A stretch of DNA of 64,000 nucleotides from Kitasatospora albolonga. Its GTDB lineage: Bacteria; Actinomycetota; Actinomycetes; Streptomycetales; Streptomycetaceae. The notes beneath the pieces are model-generated. The model saw only the letters and a program-made list of their open reading frames with translations, did not search any database and was not told where the DNA came from. Both the position numbers and the translations under genes were made by a program. Numbering within the stretch: position 1 is the stretch's first letter; each line of letters begins with the position of its first letter. The DNA lies in assembly GCA_002082585.1 (NCBI GenBank), contig CP020563.1, positions 1,358,001-1,422,000 on the forward strand. The letters are read 5' to 3'. Positions 48,956 to 58,443 of this stretch are shown here, piece by piece.

Positions 48956-50554
48956 TCAGGCGAGCGCGACGAGGTCCCGGTAGTCGGCACCCCAGAGGTC
49001 CTCGACACCGTCCGGGAGCAGGATGATCCGCTCCGGCTGGAGCGCGTCGACCGCGCCCTCGTCGTGGGTGACGAGGACGACCGCGCCCTTGTAGGTACGC
49101 AGCGCGCCGAGGATCTCCTCGCGGCTGGCGGGGTCGAGGTTGTTCGTCGGCTCGTCGAGCAGGAGCACGTTGGCCGAGGAGACGACCAGGGTCGCGAGCG
49201 CGAGCCGGGTCTTCTCGCCGCCGGAGAGCACCCCGGCGGGCTTGTCGACATCGTCGCCGGAGAAGAGGAACGAGCCCAGCGTCTTGCGGACCTCGACCAG
49301 ATCGAGGTCGGGGGCGGCGGAGCGCATGTTCTCCAGGACCGTGCGGTCCGGGTCCAGGGTCTCGTGCTCCTGGGCGTAGTAACCGAGCTTGAGGCCGTGG
49401 CCCTGGATGACCTGGCCGGTGTCGGGCTTCTCCGCGCCGCCGAGCAGCCGCAGGAGCGTCGTCTTGCCCGCGCCGTTGAGCCCGAGGATGACGACGCGGG
49501 AGCCCTTGTCGATGGCCAGGTCGACGTCGGTGAAGATCTCCAGCGACCCGTACGACTTGGAGAGGCCCTCCGCCATCAGCGGGGTCTTGCCGCACGGCGA
49601 GGGGTCGGGGAAGCGCAGCTTGGCGACCTTGTCGGAGACCCGTACGGCCTCCAGGCCCGAGAGCAGCCGGTCGGCGCGCTTGGCCATGTTCTGCGCGGCG
49701 ACGGTCTTGGTGGCCTTGGCCCGCATCTTGTCGGCCTGCGCGTTGAGGGTCGCGGCCTTCTTCTCGGCGTTCTGCCGCTCGCGCTTGCGGCGCTTCTCGT
49801 CGGCCTCGCGCTGCTGCTGGTAGAGCTTCCAGCCCATGTTGTAGACGTCGATCTGCGAACGGTTGGCGTCCAGGTAGAAGACCTTGTTGACGACGGTCTC
49901 GACGAGGTCGACATCGTGGGAGATCACGACGAAGCCGCCGCGGTAGGTCTTGAGGTACTCGCGCAGCCAGACGATCGAGTCCGCGTCCAGGTGGTTCGTG
50001 GGCTCGTCGAGGAGCAGGGTGTCGGCGTCCGAGAAGAGGATGCGGGCCAGCTCGACGCGGCGGCGCTGACCGCCGGAGAGCGTATGGAGGGGCTGGCCGA
50101 GCACCCGGTCGGGCAGGCTGAGCGCGGCGGCGATGGTGGCGGCCTCGGCCTCGGCGGCGTACCCGCCCTTGGTGAGGAACTCCGTCTCCAGGCGCTCGTA
50201 CTTCTTCATCGCCTTCTCGCGGGTGGCGCCCTTGCCGTTCGCCATCCGCTCCTCGTTCTCCCGCATCCTGCGCAGGATCTCGTCGAGGCCCCGGGCGGAG
50301 AGGATGCGGTCGCGGGCGAGGATCTCGAGGTCGCCGGTGCGCGGGTCCTGCGGGAGGTAGCCGACCTCGCCCGAGCGGGTGATGGTGCCGCCCGCGGGGG
50401 TGCCCTCGCCCGCGAGGCACTTGGTGAGGGTGGTCTTGCCCGCGCCGTTGCGGCCGACCAGGCCGATGCGGTCGCCCTTGGCGATACGGAAGGAGGCGGA
50501 CTCGATGAGGATGCGGGCGCCGGCGCGCAGCTCGATGCCGGTGGCGGTGATCAC
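48956..50554 (-). CDS. ABC-F family ATPase
   Basis: 532 residues, two ABC domains and no membrane segment. Walker [10 protein letters not shown] near 37 and GLNGAGKTT near 345; signatures [13 protein letters not shown] and [12 protein letters not shown]; Walker [12 protein letters not shown] and [11 protein letters not shown]. The Arg/Lys-rich interdomain linker ([20 protein letters not shown], about 245-290) is the P-site tRNA interaction motif. It resembles actinobacterial translational-factor ABC-Fs (EttA/Uup-like), which act on ribosomes; antibiotic resistance is possible but unproven. GTG start with tggag upstream. Confidence 0.93.
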   Translation of the reverse strand: MITATGIELRAGARILIESASFRIAKGDRIGLVGRNGAGKTTLTKCLAGEGTPAGGTITRSGEVGYLPQDPRTGDLEILARDRILSARGLDEILRRMRENEERMANGKGATREKAMKKYERLETEFLTKGGYAAEAEAATIAAALSLPDRVLGQPLHTLSGGQRRRVELARILFSDADTLLLDEPTNHLDADSIVWLREYLKTYRGGFVVISHDVDLVETVVNKVFYLDANRSQIDVYNMGWKLYQQQREADEKRRKRERQNAEKKAATLNAQADKMRAKATKTVAAQNMAKRADRLLSGLEAVRVSDKVAKLRFPDPSPCGKTPLMAEGLSKSYGSLEIFTDVDLAIDKGSRVVILGLNGAGKTTLLRLLGGAEKPDTGQVIQGHGLKLGYYAQEHETLDPDRTVLENMRSAAPDLDLVEVRKTLGSFLFSGDDVDKPAGVLSGGEKTRLALATLVVSSANVLLLDEPTNNLDPASREEILGALRTYKGAVVLVTHDEGAVDALQPERIILLPDGVEDLWGADYRDLVALA

Positions 50555-50757
50555 GGAAAAACTCCAGGGCAGTGTGGACGGCGGAGGGACGAGGGCGGAG
50601 GTCTCTCGACGCCGCTAATGCACAAGGAGAAGGGCCATGGGCCCCATTCTACTGGCGGTGTGCAACTGCTTTTCCGCGTGCCCACCGGGACGAACCGTCC
50701 GATACTCGGCGCAGGGCGGCACGGCGCCGCCCGCCCCGAGCCGAGGGTGGTGCGCCC

Positions 50758-51648
50758 GTGCAGTTCGACGACGACGCCGGTCTGGACACGTCCGAGGTCC
50801 AGGACGTGCGCGGCAGCCGCATCCCCGGCGGGCGGGCCACGGTGGGGGGCGGCGTCGTGGGGGTGATCGCCCTGATCCTGGGGCTGCTGTTCGGCGTCGG
50901 CCCCGACCAGCTGGGCCTCTCATCGGACGATACGGAGCCCGAGGCGGTCTCCTCGTCGGCGGCGCAGGTGCAGGAGAGCTGCCGGACGGGCCGGGACGCC
51001 AACAGCCGGGACGACTGCCGGACGGTGGCGGTGGTCAACAGCGTCCAGGACTTCTGGCGCCAGGAGTTCCGGCGGCGGGGCGGCGGTTACGGGGCCGCGC
51101 CGACGGTCCTGTTCAGCCAGCGGGTCTCCACCGCGTGCGGGGCGGCGACCTCGGCGGTGGGGCCGTTCTACTGCCCCGGTGACCGGAAGGTCTATCTGGA
51201 CCTGGGTTTCTTCGACGAGCTGCGGACGAAGTTCGGCTCCAGCGGCGGGCCGTTCGCGCAGGCGTACGTGGTGGCCCATGAGTACGGCCACCATGTGCAG
51301 AACCAGCTGGGCACGCTGGGCCGCTCGCAGGACGGGCGGCAGGGCGCCGACAGCAACGCGGTGAAGGTGGAGCTCCAGGCCGACTGCTACGCCGGGGTCT
51401 GGGCGCACCACGCGACGACGACACCGGACGGGTCGACGGGCCGCCCGCTGATCACGGAGCTGACCCGGGCGGACATCCGGGACGGGCTGGACGCGACGGC
51501 GGCGGTCGGGGACGACCGCATCCAGGAGCGGTTCCAGGGCCGGGTCACCCCGGAGTCCTGGACGCACGGTTCGTCGGCGCAGCGGCAGCAGTGGTTCTCC
51601 ACCGGGTTCCGCAGCGGCGACATGGGGCAGTGCGACACCTTCGCCTGA
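50758..51648 (+). CDS. Neutral zinc metallopeptidase, YpfJ/KPN_02809 family
   Basis: 296 residues. Short N-terminus, one membrane helix ([20 protein letters not shown]), then the peptidase domain with [12 protein letters not shown], zinc motif HEYGHH in [15 protein letters not shown], and a third ligand region ([15 protein letters not shown]). An inner-membrane-anchored, externally facing peptidase of unknown substrate. GTG at 50758 with gagggtgg. Confidence 0.92.
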   Translation: MQFDDDAGLDTSEVQDVRGSRIPGGRATVGGGVVGVIALILGLLFGVGPDQLGLSSDDTEPEAVSSSAAQVQESCRTGRDANSRDDCRTVAVVNSVQDFWRQEFRRRGGGYGAAPTVLFSQRVSTACGAATSAVGPFYCPGDRKVYLDLGFFDELRTKFGSSGGPFAQAYVVAHEYGHHVQNQLGTLGRSQDGRQGADSNAVKVELQADCYAGVWAHHATTTPDGSTGRPLITELTRADIRDGLDATAAVGDDRIQERFQGRVTPESWTHGSSAQRQQWFSTGFRSGDMGQCDTFA

Positions 51649-51695
51649 GCCGGGCCGTGCCGACGCCGCTCTGCGGGGACGCGTTCCAGGAGGGC

Positions 51696-51749
51696 GTACG
51701 CCCCGGGGGCCGCCCGTCGGCCGAGCGGCGGGCGGGCCCCGGGGCGTAC
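51696..51749. terminator. Bidirectional terminator, 21-bp stem
   Basis: Arms 51696-51716 and 51729-51749 with one mismatch and a 12-nt loop, between the convergent metallopeptidase and hypothetical genes. Confidence 0.82.
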
Positions 51750-51753
51750 GGTC

Positions 51754-53154
51754 TCAGGCTCCGCCGGTGTGGACCTGGAACGCGGCCCGGCGGACCGCCT
51801 TGGCCAGGGCCGGGTCGGGGTGGGCGGCGGCCAGCGCGACCAGAACCTGCACGGTGCGCGGGTGGCCGACGGCCCGGACCTCGTCGAGCAGGGCCGGGAC
51901 GGTGCCCTGGACGGCGGAGTCGAGATGGCGGACCAGGAGCCCGGTCTCCCCGTGGTCGGCGACGGCGGCGGCGGTGTCGACCCAGAGCCAGGTGGCCTCC
52001 TCACGGCTGAGGATCTCCTGCGCGTCGTCCGGGTCGGCGCCCTCGTACTCGGCGAGCCACAGCAGGGCGTAGGGGCGCAGCGAGGGGTGGGTGACCACGG
52101 CGCGGACCTCGGGCTCGGCGGGGGCGCCGACGACCCGCAGCGCCTCGAAGGCCAGTCCCCGCAGCAGCGCGTCCTCGCCCCGGGCGACGGCGAGCAGTTC
52201 GGTGACGGCGCTGCCGACCGTACGGGCGGCGAGCCAGGCCCGGTACTCGTCGCGGGCCGGTCCGGGGGTGAGCCGGGCGCAGCCGAGGAGCATGTCGGCG
52301 GCGGACTGCTCGATGTTCCCGGCCGGGCTCTGGGCGGCTACGCAGATCTGTTCCAGCTTGACCCAGACCGCCCAGTTGCCGAGGGGGGTGAGGGTGGCGT
52401 GTCCGTTGCCGAGGGTCAGCGCGCCGACGGCGGCGAGGCCCTCCAGGGCCCAGTCGAGCAGCAGCGCGTCGAGGTCGGCGCTGCGGACCGGGGCCGGGCA
52501 TCCGGTGGCCGGCGCGTTCTCACCGGCTGCCCGGCCCGCCCCGTACGGGACCTCGCACCGCTCCTCCTGGAGTTCGGCGATGCGCTGGGCGAGGAGGTCG
52601 AGGAGGGCGGGTACGGGAACGGGGCCCGCGGAGAGCTGGAGGAGGGAGAGCACCTGGGGCACGGCCTCGACGGCTTCGGCCACCGCACCGGCCTCGATGT
52701 CCTCGGGCGCCGCGTGGACGAGCGACCAGGCGTCGAAGAGCGCCACCCAGCCGCGCAGCACGGCCGAGTCGTCCCGGTCCCAGGCCCGCAGCCGCCAGCC
52801 GGGGCGGGCGGTGTCGCCGTGCAGCTCGATCAGACCGGCCAGCCTGGCCCGGTCCCAGCCCGCCCGCACCTGGGCCGGGGAGAGCTCCAGGGCCGTCGCG
52901 GCCCGTTCCAGGGCCTGGGCGGCGAGCGGGGCGGAGCTGCCGGGGGCGGGGGCACCGGCCGCCCAGTGGGCGATGCGCACGGCGTCGGCGAGGACCGCCC
53001 TGGCCTGGCGGGCCAGTTCGGGGCGGGGCGGGGTGCCCTCGGGGGGCCTGGGGGCCGGCCTGGTGCGCCGGGTGGACACGGCCCTGCGGGCGGTGGCGAG
53101 GGGTCGCGGGCGGACAAGTCGCAGCCTGGAGTCGCGCGGGGTACGGGACGTCAC
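51754..53154 (-). CDS. Hypothetical protein with HEAT-like C-terminal part
   Basis: 466 residues, very Ala-rich, no signal peptide or membrane helix. Residues about 250-460 are regular pairs of helices (LLAVARGEDALLRGLAFEALRVVG, VRAVVTHPSLRPYALLWLAEY, VPALLDEVRAVGHPRTVQVLVALAAAHPD, ALAKAVRRAAFQ) that resemble HEAT/ARM repeats and suggest a protein-binding scaffold. GTG at 53154 is taken because AAGACT sits 6 nt upstream (leaderless-like); an ATG at 53190 is an alternative. Family not recognised. Confidence 0.65.
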   Translation of the reverse strand: MTSRTPRDSRLRLVRPRPLATARRAVSTRRTRPAPRPPEGTPPRPELARQARAVLADAVRIAHWAAGAPAPGSSAPLAAQALERAATALELSPAQVRAGWDRARLAGLIELHGDTARPGWRLRAWDRDDSAVLRGWVALFDAWSLVHAAPEDIEAGAVAEAVEAVPQVLSLLQLSAGPVPVPALLDLLAQRIAELQEERCEVPYGAGRAAGENAPATGCPAPVRSADLDALLLDWALEGLAAVGALTLGNGHATLTPLGNWAVWVKLEQICVAAQSPAGNIEQSAADMLLGCARLTPGPARDEYRAWLAARTVGSAVTELLAVARGEDALLRGLAFEALRVVGAPAEPEVRAVVTHPSLRPYALLWLAEYEGADPDDAQEILSREEATWLWVDTAAAVADHGETGLLVRHLDSAVQGTVPALLDEVRAVGHPRTVQVLVALAAAHPDPALAKAVRRAAFQVHTGGA

Positions 53155-53264
53155 GGGAGCAGTCTTGCCTCTGACGGCCCGAAAGCCCAAACGGAAGGCG
53201 TTTCACCGGTACGCGGGGGGTTACCGGTGGTGCGGCGACCAAAGGGACCGATCCCCGCAACACC

Positions 53265-54392
53265 TCACATCAGGGGCGTGAGGAAGCGCCGGAGGGTCTC
53301 TTCGTAGCGGCCGGGAGCGGCGTTCCACATCGACGCATGCGGAGCCCGCGGTACGGCGTGGAGGCTGACCAGGTCCGGTCGGCGGGCGGCGAGCTCCCGG
53401 GAGGGGCCCCAGGGGGCGATCGTGTCGTCCGGCCCGTGCAGGATCAGGGCGGGGGCGGGCAGCGCGTCGGGCAGGGAGGGGTCCAGGAGCGGGGCCCCGG
53501 CCATCCCGGTCCTGCCCTGGGCGGCGCGGACGGCGAGCGGCAGCAGGGCGGCGGGGACGCCCCGGGCGGCGGCCAGGGCGCGCAGGGTCGTCTGCCAGTC
53601 CAGGACCGGGGAGTCCAGGACGAGGCCGCCGACGCGCTCGCGGAGCGGGGAGTTGACGGCGGCGTACAGGGCCATGGAGGCGCCGGTGGACCAGCCGTAC
53701 AGGACGATTCTCCGGGCGCCGTAGCGGACGGCGAAGCGCATCGCGGCGTCCAGGTCGCGCCACTCGGACGCGCCGAGGTGGCCGAGGCCGTCGGCGGGGC
53801 GGGGGGCTCCGGCGTCACCCCGGTAGGCGATGTCCAGCACGGGGAGCTGCTGGCCGTGCAGGAAGCCCATCAGGTTCATGGGGTGTTCCCGGGTGGTGCC
53901 GAGGCCGTGGGCAGTGATGACCCAGGTGTCGCGCTTGCCGGGCACCCACCAGGCGGGCAGTCCGCCGAGCTCGCCGGGGATCTCGACCTCCCGGTACTCC
54001 AGGCCGAGGGCGCCGCCCGGGTCGCCGCGGTGGACCTCGGGGGTGAGGCGGACCTTGACGCCGGGTTCGAGGGTGCCTCGGGTGACCCGCTCCAGCCTGC
54101 GGACGACGGTGTCGGCGGTGGCCCCGGCCCCTTCGACGACGGGCCCGACCACGGCGTGGATGCCGTGGCCCTCGATCCCGTACGTACCGGGGCGGAGCAC
54201 GGTGAGGGAGCGGGTCAGGGTGATCCGCCCGATCGCCGTGGCGTGCACGGTGAGTCTGCGGTCGGCGGGCAGGGGCCGCCCGGGAGCCGCCCTGAGGGCG
54301 GCGTCGCTGGCGTACCGGCCGGCCGCGACCGCTGCCGCACCGGCGCCGAGGATCGTGGTGACGGCCGTTGCCGTCGCAGTTGCCGGGCGCAC
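53265..54392 (-). CDS. Alpha/beta hydrolase
   Basis: 375 residues. N-terminal hydrophobic stretch (ATATAVTTILGAGAAAVAAG, about 4-25), maybe a membrane anchor, then the hydrolase fold: oxyanion HGLGTTREHPMN, nucleophile elbow GWSTGAS (G-x-S-x-G), acid in ILHGPDDTIAPW, His in PRAPHASMW. Substrate unknown; the fold recalls peptidase-like or esterase families with a beta-strand N-terminal extension. GTG start at 54392 is tentative, chosen as the start closest to the hydrophobic segment. Confidence 0.82.
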   Translation of the reverse strand: MRPATATATAVTTILGAGAAAVAAGRYASDAALRAAPGRPLPADRRLTVHATAIGRITLTRSLTVLRPGTYGIEGHGIHAVVGPVVEGAGATADTVVRRLERVTRGTLEPGVKVRLTPEVHRGDPGGALGLEYREVEIPGELGGLPAWWVPGKRDTWVITAHGLGTTREHPMNLMGFLHGQQLPVLDIAYRGDAGAPRPADGLGHLGASEWRDLDAAMRFAVRYGARRIVLYGWSTGASMALYAAVNSPLRERVGGLVLDSPVLDWQTTLRALAAARGVPAALLPLAVRAAQGRTGMAGAPLLDPSLPDALPAPALILHGPDDTIAPWGPSRELAARRPDLVSLHAVPRAPHASMWNAAPGRYEETLRRFLTPLM

Positions 54393-54564
54393 CGTTTCAG
54401 TCTCGTGGGCCGGGCGGCGCGGTGCCAGCGGGCGGGGGCCGTCCGGTGCGGCGCCCGCTCCCCCGGTCGGCCGGGGCTGGGCGGGCCGGGACGCGGAGGG
54501 CCGGGGGCACGGACGGCCGGGGACCCGCACGGCCAGGCCCCCAGGCGGCCGGGAAGCCCTCGGG

Positions 54565-55224
54565 TCACCCCTTCTGTCCGTACCCCTTCAGCGCTTCCGT
54601 CACCTCGTCCAGCTGGGCGTGGCTGAGCAGGGACGGGTTCAGGCCCGGTACGGAGCTCGCGGTGAGCCAGAGGCGGCAGAGCCACTCCAGCTGGGCGGTG
54701 CGCTCGTAGGCCCGGTCGAGGGTGGAGCCGTAGGTGACGGTTCCGTGGTTGGCGAGCAGGCAGCCGGTGCGGTCGCGGAGGGCGGTGAGCATGGCGTCGG
54801 CCAGCTCCGGGGTGCCGTAGCGGGCGTAGGCGGCGGTGCGGACGGGGCCGCCGAGGAGGGCGGCGGCGTAGTGGACGAGCGGCACCTCGGCGACGAGGGT
54901 GGAGACGGCCGTCGCGTGCACCGCGTGGGTGTGGACCACGGCGGCGGCCCCGGTCTCCCGGTAGACCGCGAGGTGGAGGGGGAGTTCGCTGGTCGGCTTC
55001 AGCTCCCCGATGACCTGCCGCCCGGTGAGGTCGACCCCGACCGCGTCCCCCGGTCCGAGCCGGTCGTAGGGCACCCCGCTGGGGGTCACCAGGACCAGGT
55101 CCCCGACCCGGGCGGAGACGTTGCCGGAGGTGCCGACGACCAGCCCGTCGGCGGCGCTGCGGCGGGCGGTGGCGACCACCTCCCGCCAGGTCCGGACGAT
55201 GGGTTCCGGCTGCTGCTCGCTCAT
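54565..55224 (-). CDS. Class II aldolase/adducin-family protein (FucA/AraD-like)
   Basis: 219 residues. Gly-rich substrate loop GTSGNVSARVGDLVLVTPSGVPYD, zinc ligands H-x-H in VVHTHAVHATAV and a third His in LANHGTVTYG. It may cleave or epimerise sugar phosphates such as L-fuculose or L-ribulose phosphate; no sugar operon surrounds it, so the substrate is open. TACGCT lies 6 nt before the ATG with no ribosome site: probably leaderless. Confidence 0.9.
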   Translation of the reverse strand: MSEQQPEPIVRTWREVVATARRSAADGLVVGTSGNVSARVGDLVLVTPSGVPYDRLGPGDAVGVDLTGRQVIGELKPTSELPLHLAVYRETGAAAVVHTHAVHATAVSTLVAEVPLVHYAAALLGGPVRTAAYARYGTPELADAMLTALRDRTGCLLANHGTVTYGSTLDRAYERTAQLEWLCRLWLTASSVPGLNPSLLSHAQLDEVTEALKGYGQKG

Positions 55225-55410
55225 GGGGCGAGCGTAGGGGTGACGGCCCGGAAGCGGAACGTGATCCCCCACGTGACGGGGATCTCTTCCGGGCCCCGAA
55301 CCGCCCGTCAAAGTCTTCGCCAATGAGGGGTAAAGGGCAGCCCAGCCGGTGCCCCACCGGCCTTCCGCAGCCCCTCCTGCACACAAGCGGAACCATCCGA
55401 CTCCAGTTGG

Positions 55411-55465
55411 GGTCACCACAGCGACCCGCCCAGTTCATCTTCCGTTCACCCAGGTTGCCTACGGT
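55411..55465 (+). promoter_or_regulatory. PHO box (PhoP site) with promoter of pitH
   Basis: In-register 11-bp units: GGTCACCACAG (55411-55421), CGACCCGCCCA (55422-55432), GTTCATCTTCC (55433-55443), GTTCACCCAGG (55444-55454). Units 3 and 4 are the classic GTTCAnC direct repeats of the Streptomyces PHO box. TACGGT (55460-55465) is a possible -10; the PHO box covers its -35. Activation of phosphate uptake under phosphate starvation is expected. Confidence 0.85.
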
Positions 55466-55501
55466 CCACGAGCCACTGACGTCGAACGATTGCCTGGGTA
55501 A

Positions 55502-56770
55502 ATGGAACACATCACGCTGCTGCTTGCGATTGTGGTCGTAACAGCTCTCGTGTTCGATTTCACGAACGGTTTCCACGACACCGCCAACGCGATGGCGACC
55601 ACCATCTCGACCGGCGCGATGAAGCCCAAGACAGCGGTGGCCATGTCCGCCGTTCTCAACCTGATCGGCGCGTTCCTGTCGGTGGAGGTCGCCAAGACGA
55701 TCTCCGGCGGGATCGTCAACGAAGACGGCATCAGAACAGAGGTCATCTTCGCGGCGCTCGTCGGCGCCATCCTGTGGAATCTCTTCACCTGGCTGCTGGG
55801 GCTCCCCTCCAGCTCCTCCCACGCCCTGTTCGGCGGTCTGATCGGCGCCGCCGTGATGTCGGCCGGCTGGTCCTCGATCAACGGCGGCACCGTCGTCACC
55901 AAGGTGCTGCTGCCCGCGATCGCCGCCCCGCTGGTCGCCGGTATCGCCGCGATGCTGGCCACCCGGCTGACGTACCGGATCAACCGGAACGTCACCGACC
56001 CGAACCAGCAGAAGTCGACCGCCAAGGGCTACCGGGCCGGGCAGATCGCCTCCGCCGGTCTCGTCTCGCTCGCCCACGGCACCAACGACGCCCAGAAGAC
56101 GATGGGCATCATCACCCTGGCCCTGGTCACCAGCGGTGTCCTGGCCCCCGGCTCCAACCCGCCCATGTGGGTCATCGTCTCCGCCGGTGTCGCCATCGCG
56201 CTCGGCACCTACCTCGGCGGCTGGCGCATCATCCGCACCATGGGCAAGGGCCTGACCGACCTCCAGCCGCCGCAGGGCTTCGCCGCCCAGACCAGCGCGG
56301 CCACGGTCATCCTGGCCTCCTCGCACCTCGGCTTCTCGCTCTCCACCACCCAGTCCTGCTCGGGTGCCGTGATGGGCGCGGGCCTCGGCCGCAAGGGCGG
56401 CGTGGTCCGCTGGTCCACCGCCACCCGGATGTTCGTCGCCTGGGGCCTCACGCTCCCGGCCGCCGCCCTGGTCGGCGCGGGCGCCGAGTTCCTCACCAAG
56501 CAGGGCCCCTGGGGCATCGCCGTCACCGCGGTCATCCTGGTCGGTGGCTCCTTCGCCATCTGGCTGGCCTCGCGCCGCGAGCCGGTCGACCACACCAACG
56601 TCAACGACACGGACGGTACGACGGCCGACGAGCCGCAGGGCGTCGTCACCACCGCCATGGCCGCGGTCGCGCCGCCGCCCACCGCCGGTGCGGTCCCCGA
56701 GCTCTCGACCACCATCCCGGCCCCGTCCGCGGCGCCCGACGACACGCCCCGCTCCACGGCCACGGTGTAA
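55502..56770 (+). CDS. pitH: Low-affinity inorganic phosphate transporter (PiT family)
   Basis: 422 residues, about 10 membrane helices in two repeats. Signature of the first repeat DFTNGFHDTANAMATTISTGAM (about 17-38) and of the second AHGTNDAQKTMG (about 190-201), the paired PiT motifs. The Pro/Ala/Thr-rich C-terminal tail is non-conserved. Imports Pi, probably as metal-phosphate, with H+. ATG start at 55502, weak ribosome site; regulated from the PHO box. A small membrane protein follows by 12 bp. Confidence 0.95.
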   Translation: MEHITLLLAIVVVTALVFDFTNGFHDTANAMATTISTGAMKPKTAVAMSAVLNLIGAFLSVEVAKTISGGIVNEDGIRTEVIFAALVGAILWNLFTWLLGLPSSSSHALFGGLIGAAVMSAGWSSINGGTVVTKVLLPAIAAPLVAGIAAMLATRLTYRINRNVTDPNQQKSTAKGYRAGQIASAGLVSLAHGTNDAQKTMGIITLALVTSGVLAPGSNPPMWVIVSAGVAIALGTYLGGWRIIRTMGKGLTDLQPPQGFAAQTSAATVILASSHLGFSLSTTQSCSGAVMGAGLGRKGGVVRWSTATRMFVAWGLTLPAAALVGAGAEFLTKQGPWGIAVTAVILVGGSFAIWLASRREPVDHTNVNDTDGTTADEPQGVVTTAMAAVAPPPTAGAVPELSTTIPAPSAAPDDTPRSTATV

Positions 56771-56782
56771 GGACAGATCCGT

Positions 56783-57016
56783 ATGAAAATCGACTGGGCA
56801 GCTCTCGCCTCCGTCTTCGGTGTCAGTCTCGTGGTCACCGTCGCTCTGGTCGGCGTCTTCACCCTGGGCATCGTCGCCCTCTCCAAGCTGTCGGCCCCGG
56901 CCGGCGGCACCGGAGCCTCCGGCGGTGCGGCCGTGCTGGCGCGCACCGGCGCGTACGCCGCCTTCGCGGCGTGCGTGGCGGCGGTCGCGTACGGCATCTA
57001 TCTGATCGTCGCCTGA
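56783..57016 (+). CDS. Small membrane protein next to pitH
   Basis: 77 residues: two hydrophobic helices (WAALASVFGVSLVVTVALVGVFTLGI, about 5-30, and AYAAFAACVAAVAYGIYLIV, about 57-76) joined by a Gly/Ala/Ser loop. It is 12 bp downstream of pitH, so almost certainly co-expressed. Conserved beside PiT genes in streptomycetes as far as I recall; role unknown, possibly a transporter accessory. Confidence 0.8.
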   Translation: MKIDWAALASVFGVSLVVTVALVGVFTLGIVALSKLSAPAGGTGASGGAAVLARTGAYAAFAACVAAVAYGIYLIVA

Positions 57017-57048
57017 CACGCCCCCACCGCGCTCCCGCGCACTCCTTC

Positions 57049-57078
57049 GGGCCGGACACACCACCGTGTGTCCGGCCC
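57049..57078 (+). terminator. Hairpin terminator after the pitH operon
   Basis: Perfect 13-bp stem (57049-57061 with 57066-57078), 4-nt loop, 32 bp after the small membrane protein stop. Confidence 0.85.
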
Positions 57079-57154
57079 GATGTGCGTCTGCGCACACTGG
57101 AGCTCCGCAGGTCAACAGCAAGTTGACGGCCGTTCTCGCAGCGTGGTGGACTGC

Positions 57155-57330
57155 CGGGGCCATGTACGGCGACAGCAGAGGAAGCCGGTGCGAATCCGGC
57201 GCGGTCCCGCCACTGTCACCGGGGAGCACTCCCCCACAACGGATGTCACGGCCCTCGATCCACGGGCTGGAAGGCCGGGGGAACTGCCGATCCGGAAGCC
57301 AGGAGACTCTCGTCGCCGGTCACGTCGAAC
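57155..57330 (+). promoter_or_regulatory. Cobalamin (B12) riboswitch
   Basis: Conserved blocks are directly visible: gaagccggtgcgaatccggc at 57181-57200, the B12 box gcggtcccgccactgtcacc at 57201-57220, and the 3' block ggaagccaggagactc at 57294-57309. The aptamer lies 110-280 bp upstream of cobD and would switch off the cobalamin synthesis operon when adenosylcobalamin is plentiful. The exact ends are approximate. Confidence 0.92.
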
Positions 57331-57438
57331 CAGGGCGCGGACCCTGAGTTAAGGACTTAACGCCATGCCTGGCCGCCGAGCGCCGCATCCCGTGCCCCCT
57401 CACGCCGGAACGCCCCGACCCACGACGGCCTGAGCCCC

Positions 57439-58443
57439 GTGCGTGTCGATGCGCGCGCCGACGCGCGCGCCGGCGGAGTGGGTGCCGGTCGCGTCTTCGC
57501 GTACGGCGCCACCGCCGGACTGATCGCCGACGCCCTGCTGGGCGACCCGCGCCGGGGGCACCCCGTCGCCGGTTTCGGGCGGGTGGCCGCGCGGGTGGAG
57601 TCGCTGCTGTGGCGGGACGACCGGGGCCGGGGCGCGCTGCACACCCTGCTCTGCGCCGGAGGCGCCGTGGGGGCCGCCGCGCTGACCGCCCGTGCCGTAC
57701 GGGACCGTCCCGCGCTCGCCGTCGCGCTGACCGCCGCCACCACCTGGTCGGTCGTCGGCGGTACGTCGCTGGGCCGGGAGGCCCGCGCCATCGGGGGCGC
57801 GCTGGCCGCCGGGGACCTGGAGGTGGCCCGGGAGCGGCTGCCGCACCTGTGCGGGCGCGATCCGCACGCCCTGGACGGGCCGGGAATCGCCCGCGCGGTC
57901 GTGGAGTCGGTCGCGGAGAACACCTCGGACGCCGTCGTCGGCGCGCTGGTGTGGGGCGCGATCGGCGGGGTGCCGGGGCTCGTCGGGTTCCGGGCCGTGA
58001 ACACGCTGGACGCGATGGTCGGCCACAAGTCGCCCCGTTACCGCCGCTACGGCTGGGCCTCGGCCCGGCTGGACGACGCGGTGGGGTGGCCGGGCGCCCG
58101 GCTGACCGCCGCGCTGGCCGTGGTGGGCGGCGGACGGCCCTCGGAGGCCGTACGCGCCTGGAAGGCGGACGCGCACCGCCACCCGAGCCCGAACGCCGGA
58201 CCGGTGGAGGCCGCGTTCGCGGGGGCGCTCGGCGTACGGCTGGGCGGGACGCTGGCGTACGCGGGGCGCGTGGAGCACCGGCCGGTCCTGAACGGGGAGT
58301 CCGGGCGGGAGGTCCGGTCCGCCGACATCGAACGGGCCGTGCGGCTGTCGCGCCGGGTGGGAACGCTGGCCCTCGGGGTGTGCGTGGCGGGCCGGCTGGT
58401 GGCGGGGCACCTCGTCGCGGGGCGGAATCAGGGGCGGGCATGA
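57439..58443 (+). CDS. cobD: Adenosylcobinamide-phosphate synthase CobD/CbiB
   Basis: 334 residues, integral membrane. YGATAGLIADALLGDPRRGHPVAGFGR opening, DPHALDGPGIARAVVESVAENTSDAVVGAL and GFRAVNTLDAMVGHKSPRYRRYGW are the family blocks. It attaches aminopropanol phosphate to cobyric acid. GTG at 57439 is used; a GTG at 57478 (AGRVFAYG) is a plausible later start. Its stop overlaps a bridging mini-ORF by ATGA (58440-58443). Confidence 0.93.
   Translation: MRVDARADARAGGVGAGRVFAYGATAGLIADALLGDPRRGHPVAGFGRVAARVESLLWRDDRGRGALHTLLCAGGAVGAAALTARAVRDRPALAVALTAATTWSVVGGTSLGREARAIGGALAAGDLEVARERLPHLCGRDPHALDGPGIARAVVESVAENTSDAVVGALVWGAIGGVPGLVGFRAVNTLDAMVGHKSPRYRRYGWASARLDDAVGWPGARLTAALAVVGGGRPSEAVRAWKADAHRHPSPNAGPVEAAFAGALGVRLGGTLAYAGRVEHRPVLNGESGREVRSADIERAVRLSRRVGTLALGVCVAGRLVAGHLVAGRNQGRA

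Larger units (their letters stand above)
57017..57438. other. 422-bp gene-free leader of the cobalamin operon
   Basis: Holds a terminator hairpin (57049-57078) and the cobalamin riboswitch (about 57155-57330). The final 110 bp (57330-57438) carry the expression platform and no other recognisable feature. Confidence 0.7.

Noticed and set aside
54215..57229. A 1004-codon minus-strand frame over the aldolase and pitH region
   Set aside because: Opposite to the PiT gene with its two signature motifs; composition is that of a shadow.
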